Shown here piece by piece: positions 58,045 to 64,000 of a DNA stretch of 64,000 nt. How positions within the stretch are numbered: position 1 is the first letter of the stretch; each line of letters opens with the position of its first letter. The notes beneath the pieces are model-generated. The model ran no database searches and was not told the origin of the DNA. It saw nothing but the letters and a program-made list of their open reading frames with translations. The position numbers were made by a program, and so were the translations under genes. Source of the stretch: Pseudomonadales bacterium (GTDB lineage: Bacteria; Pseudomonadota; Gammaproteobacteria; Pseudomonadales; DT-91); assembly GCA_013215055.1 (NCBI GenBank), contig JABSRQ010000010.1, positions 106,155 to 170,154 of the forward strand, given 5' to 3'.

Positions 58045-58837
58045 CGGCAAATCCTTTTTGAGTTTTCCTGAACCACAAATAACACAGTTGAGTAAATACA
58101 ATAGAAATCATGAAATATATAAATAAGCCCCCAATATTAGGAGGTTTGCCAAAAACTAACACCTCCCGGGCTTGCTCAACAATGAAGGTTAATGGATTCA
58201 TCATAATAAAAATTTGATATTTTTCAGGTATAACGCTTAATGGATATACAATTGGGCAAAGAAATAACAAGATCGTAATTACTATTCCCGTCATTTGAGA
58301 AATATCACGAATATATACACCTAAAGATGACAGTAGCCACGTCACCCCCAGACATACAATAGCTAATGGCATCAAAACTATTGGAAGGTATATCCAAGTC
58401 CACGAGACAGATTGAAACACTAATAATTCTGCTAACAATAAAATCAGCAAACTAATCATTAGATGGAATAGTGAACTCAGAACAGCAACCCAGACTAAAA
58501 CATCTAATGGGAATACAACCTTTTTAACATAACTAGCATTACTTATTATTAATCCAGGAGCTTTTCCAATACATTCTCCCAGCAGGCCATGGAAAATCAA
58601 CCCTGTAAATAATATGATTGAAAAATTATGTTCTGTGTCAACCCCCCATTTAGCTTTAAATACCAACCCAAAAACGAAAGAATATACGGCTAACATCATT
58701 AACGGATTAACAAACGACCAGAATATTCCTAAAAGCGAGCCCCGATAACGACCAATCACATCTCTCTTAGTCATTCTTAAAACTAAGCGCCAATTATCGA
58801 ATAGCGATTTTAAAAAAAACATTGCTCTCCCACTCAT
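58034..58837 (-). CDS. wzm: Polysaccharide ABC transporter permease Wzm
   Basis: 267-residue ABC-2 permease with six helices that exports undecaprenyl-linked O-polysaccharide. RDVIGRYRGSLLGIFWSFVNPLMMLAVYS-type N-terminus (cytoplasmic helix then first membrane pair) and the C-terminal ends at FADVL. Start overlaps the rmlD stop as ATGA. Confidence 0.93.
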   Translation of the reverse strand: MSGRAMFFLKSLFDNWRLVLRMTKRDVIGRYRGSLLGIFWSFVNPLMMLAVYSFVFGLVFKAKWGVDTEHNFSIILFTGLIFHGLLGECIGKAPGLIISNASYVKKVVFPLDVLVWVAVLSSLFHLMISLLILLLAELLVFQSVSWTWIYLPIVLMPLAIVCLGVTWLLSSLGVYIRDISQMTGIVITILLFLCPIVYPLSVIPEKYQIFIMMNPLTFIVEQAREVLVFGKPPNIGGLFIYFMISIVFTQLCYLWFRKTQKGFADVL

Positions 58838-59703
58838 TTTTTAAATTTATTCAATAATTTAATTAGAGATAAATCCCATTCTATTAAAGGCTCAGACATG
58901 CTCAACAATTTTGAGTTTGCAGGTCTCTTTACTGGTGTTGGAAATTGATCACTATTAATTTTAGTTAGTAATGGAGAGTTATTTAGAAACCCGATTTTTA
59001 CAGATTCAGAAAATATTCTTTGAGCAAACTCATACCATGTCACACCAGGTGTTGATTCTATATGTTCAATTCCATATTCAAGCTTATCTTTAAAAGCCAC
59101 TTTTAATATAACTCTTGCAATTTCATCTGCTGGTGTAGGTGCTCCAAATTGATCTGAGACTATTGAAAGCTCATCACGTTCCTCTGCTAATCTAAGCATG
59201 GTTTTAACGAAATTATTACCATATTGACCAAAAACCCAACTTACCCTAATAATACAATGTTTTTCCCAGGTCTCTTGGATTGCTCGTTCACCGGCTAATT
59301 TTGAAGCCCCATATACACTTGTAGGGTTCGGAATATCATCAACTGTATAAGGTTCTTTTTTTTCTCCATCGAAAACATAATCGGTAGAAATATGTAGCAA
59401 CAATGCGTCAGCAGTCTTGCATGCTTTAGCCAAAAAAAGTGCGCCATCACGATTTACTGCATAGGCTTTTTCTTGCTCGATTTCAGCTTTGTCTACTGCG
59501 GTATAGGCAGCTGCATTTATAACAGCTGAGGGCGCTTGCTTGATGATTTCAGAAAAAACTTTTTTCTCATCCGTAATATCTAACTCAGATGACGTATAAG
59601 CCACATAGTTAAGCTGCTTTTCTTCACAAAGATCAACCAATTCACGGCCGACTTGACCACCTGCACCGGTGATCAATATTTTATGTTTTAGGAGGTCTGT
59701 CAT
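58834..59703 (-). CDS. rmlD: dTDP-4-dehydrorhamnose reductase
   Basis: Last enzyme of dTDP-L-rhamnose synthesis. 289 residues, SDR fold: NADPH loop ITGAGGQVGREL, STDYVFDGEK, and catalytic YGASKLAGE. Overlaps rmlC by one base (TAATG) and wzm by four. Confidence 0.95.
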   Translation of the reverse strand: MTDLLKHKILITGAGGQVGRELVDLCEEKQLNYVAYTSSELDITDEKKVFSEIIKQAPSAVINAAAYTAVDKAEIEQEKAYAVNRDGALFLAKACKTADALLLHISTDYVFDGEKKEPYTVDDIPNPTSVYGASKLAGERAIQETWEKHCIIRVSWVFGQYGNNFVKTMLRLAEERDELSIVSDQFGAPTPADEIARVILKVAFKDKLEYGIEHIESTPGVTWYEFAQRIFSESVKIGFLNNSPLLTKINSDQFPTPVKRPANSKLLSMSEPLIEWDLSLIKLLNKFKK

Positions 59704-60245
59704 TATTTTAAACTTTCAGCGTAAACTTTTAAGGTTTGATTAACTTTATCTTTTTCTGAAAGACTAGGTTCTGATATAGGCCAATCGATATTTATATCCG
59801 AATCATTCCAAATGATGCCGCCTTCATCGGAAGGATCGTAATAGTCGGTGCACTTATATTGAAAGTCGGCTGTTTCAGATATTACACAAAAACCGTGCGC
59901 ATAACCTGGTGGCACATAAAATTGCTTATGATTTGTACCAGATAAAACCACAGCAACATACTCACCAAATGTTTCAGACTCCGGATTAATATCTACCGCC
60001 ACATCATAAACTTCACCGGCCGTGACTCGCACCAACTTTCCCTGTGGTTTATTAATTTGAAAATGTAATCCACGTAATACATTTCTACCTGAACGAGAAT
60101 GATTATCCTGCACAAACTCTAAAGAAATGCCCGCTTCTTGATATTTTTCTTTTTGATAACTTTCTAAAAAGAAGCCCCGCTCATCACCAAAGACTCTGGG
60201 CTCAATAATAACAACACCCGGTAATTTAGTTTTAACGATATTCAT
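59703..60245 (-). CDS. rmlC: dTDP-4-dehydrorhamnose 3,5-epimerase
   Basis: Cupin-fold epimerase, 180 residues from the ATG at 60245, which has AAGGA eight bases upstream and gives the family N-terminus ([19 protein letters not shown]). [11 protein letters not shown], the active-site His in RGLHFQ and [12 protein letters not shown] are present. Overlaps the end of rmlA by 14 bases. Confidence 0.95.
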   Translation of the reverse strand: MNIVKTKLPGVVIIEPRVFGDERGFFLESYQKEKYQEAGISLEFVQDNHSRSGRNVLRGLHFQINKPQGKLVRVTAGEVYDVAVDINPESETFGEYVAVVLSGTNHKQFYVPPGYAHGFCVISETADFQYKCTDYYDPSDEGGIIWNDSDINIDWPISEPSLSEKDKVNQTLKVYAESLK

Positions 60246-61116
60246 GCATTTCATCCTTAGCAACTTCAGCTAAATACTGTCCATAGGATGTTTTTTTGAA
60301 AAAATCTGCTCGCTGTAAAAGTTCATCTTTGCTTAACCAGCCATTGTGATAAGCAATTTCTTCAAGGCACGCAACTTTGGTCGCCTGACGCTTTTCAATA
60401 GTTTGAATATAGTGGCCAGCCTCCATTAGACTGTCGTGCGTGCCAGTATCTAGCCAAGCATAGCCTCGGCCCAACATAGCCACATTTAATTCACCCAGTT
60501 TGAGATAGGCGTTATTTAAGCAAGTGATCTCTAACTCACCACGCTCAGAAGGTTTAACTTGTTTAGCTAATTCAACTACTCGATTATCATAAAAATATAA
60601 ACCGGTTACTGCATAATTAGATTTTGGGGCTACTGGCTTTTCTTCGATACTGATGGCTTTGCCCGTTTTATCAAACTCTACTACACCAAATCGTTCGGGG
60701 TCTCTTACATGGTAACCAAAAACAGTGGCTCCTGATTCTCTCGCTGCTGCAGTTTTTAACTGCTCTGTTAGTCCATTACCATAGAAAATATTATCGCCTA
60801 AAACCAAGCATACACTCTCGCCATTGATAAACTCTTCACCCAGAATAAAAGCCTGAGCTAAACCATCGGGGGAAGGTTGTTCTTTATACTGAAACTCAAC
60901 ACCAAACTGGCTGCCATCACCCAATAAACGTTCAAAGTTTGGTAGGTCTTCAGGCGTGGATATGATTAAAATTTCTTTAATGCCTGCCAACATCAAAACC
61001 GAGATCGGATAAAAAATCATAGGTTTGTCATAGATGGGTAATAGTTGCTTAGACGTCCCCTGGGTAATAGGGTATAGGCGAGTGCCTGAGCCACCAGCGA
61101 GTATAATGCCTTTCAT
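60232..61116 (-). CDS. rmlA: Glucose-1-phosphate thymidylyltransferase
   Basis: First enzyme of the dTDP-rhamnose pathway. 294 residues: [11 protein letters not shown] nucleotide loop, [21 protein letters not shown] and [20 protein letters not shown]. Length typical. 13 bases after rmlB. Confidence 0.96.
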   Translation of the reverse strand: MKGIILAGGSGTRLYPITQGTSKQLLPIYDKPMIFYPISVLMLAGIKEILIISTPEDLPNFERLLGDGSQFGVEFQYKEQPSPDGLAQAFILGEEFINGESVCLVLGDNIFYGNGLTEQLKTAAARESGATVFGYHVRDPERFGVVEFDKTGKAISIEEKPVAPKSNYAVTGLYFYDNRVVELAKQVKPSERGELEITCLNNAYLKLGELNVAMLGRGYAWLDTGTHDSLMEAGHYIQTIEKRQATKVACLEEIAYHNGWLSKDELLQRADFFKKTSYGQYLAEVAKDEMHEYR

Positions 61117-61129
61117 CGTTACTATCCTA

Positions 61130-62206
61130 TTATTTGTCTAATGAAGAGCCTAAACGCTCTCGCTGATATGAGCCATCTTGCACATGCTGACACCAAGTTT
61201 TATTTGTCAGATACCATTCAACTGTTTTTCTGATACCCGTCTCAAAACTTTCCTCTGGTATCCACCCCAGCTCCTTCTGAATCTTCGATGCATCGATGGC
61301 GTAACGTAAATCATGCCCGGGTCTATCTGCGACAAAAGTAATCAATTCTTCATATTGATTGATGCTTCCAGGATGGTCTGGCACTAGCTCATCTAAAATG
61401 GCGCAGATAGTTTTTACTACATCGATATTCTGCTTCTCGTTATGGCCTCCGATGTTATAGGTTTCACCATCAACACCTTCTGTCGCGACTTTATACAGTG
61501 CCCGCGCATGATCTTCTACATATAGCCAATCGCGAATTTGATCCCCTTTGCCATAAATAGGTAAGGCTTTGCCTTCCAGTGCATTTAATATGACTAACGG
61601 AACCAACTTCTCTGGAAAGTGATAGGGGCCATAATTATTTGAACAATTGGTAATCACTATTGGCAATCCAAACGTGCGATTCCAAGCTCGAACCAAATGA
61701 TCAGAAGAAGCCTTGGAAGCAGAATAAGGGGAGCTAGGAGCATAGGGTGTTGTTTCAGTGAACAGCTCTTCAGGCCCTTCCAAATCCCCATACACTTCAT
61801 CGGTTGAGATATGATGAAAACGAAAATTTTGCTGACGTTCCGAGCTTAAACCATTAAATAAAGCTCTAGCGCACTCCAGCAACACCGAGGTTCCCACGAT
61901 ATTAGTTTGAATAAATTCGGCAGGGCCATCAATAGATCGATCTACATGAGATTCTGCCGCTAAATGCATAATAATATCAGGCTGATGCTCCGAAAACACA
62001 CGATTCATCATCGTGAAATCACAGATATCAGCTTCTACAAAACAGTAACGATCGGATTTTTCTATTGAAGCCAAGGATTCTAAGTTGCCCGCATAGGTTA
62101 ACTTATCAACATTAATAACCGTATCTTCTGTACTTTCAATAACATAGCGTACAACTGCAGAGCCAATAAAGCCGGCTCCGCCTGTAATCAGAATCTTCCT
62201 ACTCAT
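61130..62206 (-). CDS. rmlB: dTDP-glucose 4,6-dehydratase
   Basis: 358 residues from the ATG at 62206 ([17 protein letters not shown]). SDR-extended fold: GxxGxxG loop, [36 protein letters not shown] and catalytic YSASKASSD. The frame is open further upstream (to 62284) and an ATG at 62218 is possible, but the family N-terminus starts here. The order rmlB-A-C-D is a known variant. First of a long minus-strand run. Confidence 0.95.
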   Translation of the reverse strand: MSRKILITGGAGFIGSAVVRYVIESTEDTVINVDKLTYAGNLESLASIEKSDRYCFVEADICDFTMMNRVFSEHQPDIIMHLAAESHVDRSIDGPAEFIQTNIVGTSVLLECARALFNGLSSERQQNFRFHHISTDEVYGDLEGPEELFTETTPYAPSSPYSASKASSDHLVRAWNRTFGLPIVITNCSNNYGPYHFPEKLVPLVILNALEGKALPIYGKGDQIRDWLYVEDHARALYKVATEGVDGETYNIGGHNEKQNIDVVKTICAILDELVPDHPGSINQYEELITFVADRPGHDLRYAIDASKIQKELGWIPEESFETGIRKTVEWYLTNKTWCQHVQDGSYQRERLGSSLDK

Positions 62207-62336
62207 AAACACAGACATCTCAAGAAAGGTATAAACGCATAACTTCGGAGCAATACAGCCCCCCGAAGGAACAAAAGCGGGCAATTATACGTATTGTGCT
62301 TTATAGAGGGAAGCTCGAAAGAGCTATATCGGCCAT

Positions 62337-63308
62337 TTACAGACGCAAATCACCTTCCAGCTGCTGCAAAAACCATTGATAGGTATCAGCCAAACCTTGT
62401 TCCAAACTAATAGAAGCCTGCCAGCCCAAGTCTTTTAAACGTGAAACATCCATCAATTTACGCGGTGTGCCATCGGGTTTAGTGGTATCAAATACCAGTT
62501 CACCTTCAAAACCTACTACCGACTGCATGGTTTCTGCCAGCTCTCGGATCGTGCAGTCTATACCTGTACCCACATTGATATGGCTTAACATCGCCTCAGT
62601 ATTCGCCTGATAAGTAGCATCATCCAGCTGCATCACATGAATAGACGCGGCGGCCATATCATCCACATGCAGGAATTCACGCATGGGTGTACCTGTACCC
62701 CAAACCACGACTTCCTTATCACCATTAAGTTTGGCTTCATGGAAACGGCGCATCATCGCTGGAATGACATGGCTGTTTTCGGGGTGGAAATTATCATTTT
62801 CGCCATAAAGATTAGTTGGCATCACCGAGCGGTAATTAGTACCGTATTGACGATTATACGATTCACACAATTTAATACCGGCAATTTTAGCGATGGCATA
62901 AGGTTCATTCGTCGCCTCCAGCGTCCCCGTCAGCAAGGAATTTTCGGTCATAGGCTGCGCGGCCATTTTCGGGTAAATGCAGGAGCTGCCCAGAAATAAC
63001 AGGTTTTGACAACCAGCTTTAAACGCTGCATGAATCACATTGGCTTGCATCATCAAATTTTCATAGATGAAATCAGCAGGGTAGGTGTTATTGGCATGAA
63101 TACCGCCCACTTTAGCTGCCGCCAATACCACATAATCAGGCTTTTCTGCCGCCATAAAATCATTCACGGCCTGTTGATTACATAAATCTAACTCTGCATG
63201 TGTACGGCTTATAATATTGGTAATGCCCTGCGCTTCTAGCTGACGCTTAATGGCCGAACCCACCATGCCTCTATGGCCGGCAATATACACTTTGTGATGT
63301 TTTTGCAT
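62337..63308 (-). CDS. fcl: GDP-L-fucose synthase
   Basis: Converts GDP-4-keto-6-deoxy-D-mannose to GDP-L-fucose. 323 residues: [19 protein letters not shown] loop, [33 protein letters not shown] with catalytic Ser, YAIAKIAG with catalytic Tyr/Lys, and [19 protein letters not shown]. Gap of 27 bases from gmd. Confidence 0.95.
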   Translation of the reverse strand: MQKHHKVYIAGHRGMVGSAIKRQLEAQGITNIISRTHAELDLCNQQAVNDFMAAEKPDYVVLAAAKVGGIHANNTYPADFIYENLMMQANVIHAAFKAGCQNLLFLGSSCIYPKMAAQPMTENSLLTGTLEATNEPYAIAKIAGIKLCESYNRQYGTNYRSVMPTNLYGENDNFHPENSHVIPAMMRRFHEAKLNGDKEVVVWGTGTPMREFLHVDDMAAASIHVMQLDDATYQANTEAMLSHINVGTGIDCTIRELAETMQSVVGFEGELVFDTTKPDGTPRKLMDVSRLKDLGWQASISLEQGLADTYQWFLQQLEGDLRL

Positions 63309-63335
63309 GATTTTTCCGAAAGAATATCGTTAAGG

Positions 63336-64000
63336 CTAGTTTTCTAATGAAATAGACACATCGTGGCCATGCTCTTTTAGCAGTGCATGGCGTTTAGCGA
63401 CATCGAGATCATTGGCCACCATCTCAGCACACATCTCTTCGACGGTAATTTCTGGTGTCCAGCCCAGTTTTTCTTTGGCCTTGGAAGGATCACCCAATAA
63501 AGTTTCTACTTCTGCCGGGCGGAAGTAACGGGTATCTACCTTAACAATGACATCACCCACATTTACACCTTTGGCATTATCACCGCTAATGGCTTTAACG
63601 GTGCCTATTTCATCAATACCCGCACCGGTAAATTCAAGCTCTATGCCTAATTCTGCCGCACTCATAGACACAAATTCACGCACGCTGATCTGCTTGCCGG
63701 TGGCGATAACAAAATCATCGGCCTCATCCTGCTGCAACATCATCCATTGCATACGTACATAATCTTTGGCATGGCCCCAGTCTCGCAATGCATCCATATT
63801 ACCCAAATGCAGACAAGCCTCTAAACCCTGGGAGATATTGGCCAAGGCGCGGGTAATTTTACGGGTTACAAAGGTCTCACCTCTGCGTGGTGATTCGTGG
63901 TTGAACAATATGCCGTTACAGGCATACATACCATAGGATTCACGGTAGTTTACCACTATCCAGTAGGCATACATTTTGGCTACCGCATAGGGCGAGCGAG
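63336..64000 (-). CDS. gmd: GDP-mannose 4,6-dehydratase (partial, N-terminus beyond right edge)
   Basis: C-terminal 221 residues of the dehydratase that makes GDP-4-keto-6-deoxy-mannose. The frame is open to the right edge: [12 protein letters not shown] with the catalytic Tyr/Lys, [29 protein letters not shown] and [12 protein letters not shown] are diagnostic. The codons before the internal Met at 63974 also code for the conserved SPYAVAK motif, so the gene continues beyond the window. A 27-base gap to fcl implies one operon. Confidence 0.95.
   Translation of the reverse strand, partial: RSPYAVAKMYAYWIVVNYRESYGMYACNGILFNHESPRRGETFVTRKITRALANISQGLEACLHLGNMDALRDWGHAKDYVRMQWMMLQQDEADDFVIATGKQISVREFVSMSAAELGIELEFTGAGIDEIGTVKAISGDNAKGVNVGDVIVKVDTRYFRPAEVETLLGDPSKAKEKLGWTPEITVEEMCAEMVANDLDVAKRHALLKEHGHDVSISLEN

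Noticed and set aside
55605..63335. JUMPstart/ops element (GGCGGTAG) for the polysaccharide operon
   Set aside because: Not found on either strand in the intergenic gaps; the real operon promoter probably lies beyond the right edge, upstream of gmd.

Overview
The window is a chromosomal segment of an aerobic Gram-negative gammaproteobacterium. By eye the base composition is moderate (roughly mid-40s % GC) in the housekeeping part and clearly more AT-rich in the polysaccharide part after about 45.6 kb. Gene order resembles Pseudomonas-type genomes: ftsX-ftsE-ftsY-rsmD-coaD-fdx-ggt-mutM, dsbA-cytochrome c4-cytochrome c5-engB-polA-thrB, and coxB-coxA-ctaG-coxC-SURF1-ctaA-ctaB-sco. The yrfG-hslR-hslO cluster is also known from enterics. 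I would place the organism in the broad Pseudomonadales/Cellvibrionales-like branch, but no rRNA gene is present and the genus cannot be named. No tRNA, rRNA, IS element, phage gene or CRISPR array was seen.

Layout. 1-3.2 kb: cell division/SRP genes (ftsX partial, ftsE, ftsY) divergent from rsmD. 3.2-5.8 kb: coaD, a 2[4Fe-4S] ferredoxin and gamma-glutamyltransferase. 5.8-9.1 kb: a small membrane protein, mutM, hslO, hslR and yrfG on the minus strand. 9.3-13.0 kb: a 97-aa orphan, yfbR, dsbA, an outer-membrane barrel and two c-type cytochromes. 13.1-18.5 kb: engB, a strongly structured candidate sRNA in the Spot 42/ErsA position, an SGNH-hydrolase lipoprotein, polA and thrB. 18.5-25.6 kb: glnK-amtB, pckA, an aldehyde dehydrogenase and two lipoproteins. 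25.7-30.5 kb: a zinc-themed divergent region (znuA-NADAR-yciH one way; znuC-znuB-HExxH lipoprotein the other). 30.5-40.9 kb: a GT-C-like membrane protein, then a full caa3-type cytochrome c oxidase cluster with its heme A and copper assembly factors. 41.1-64 kb: a MATE transporter and GT-C-like protein, then a large surface-polysaccharide (O-antigen type) locus running off the right edge.

How the polysaccharide genes fit together. gmd and fcl make GDP-L-fucose (or a related 6-deoxyhexose), and rmlBACD make dTDP-L-rhamnose. A WcaJ/WbaP-like enzyme can load the first sugar phosphate on undecaprenyl phosphate, and several GT2/GT4/WbsX/RgpF-type enzymes build the chain. Wzm/Wzt export it; Wzt carries a C-terminal carbohydrate-binding extension. 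A methyltransferase with a C-terminal coiled coil lies directly downstream of wzt, and a GtrA + GtrB-like + DUF2142 set could add side groups on the periplasmic side.

Most notable points: (1) PolA keeps its polymerase residues but two of the metal-binding acids of the 3'-5' exonuclease are replaced (Q350, A494), predicting loss of proofreading. (2) A three-hairpin RNA with a 12-bp terminator and a possible sigma-E-type promoter lies between engB and polA. (3) The DUF2909 gene in the oxidase cluster is broken by a one-base shift in a run of eight T's. (4) znuA is translationally coupled to a NADAR enzyme and YciH. (5) A methyltransferase with a coiled coil may act as a chain-length device.
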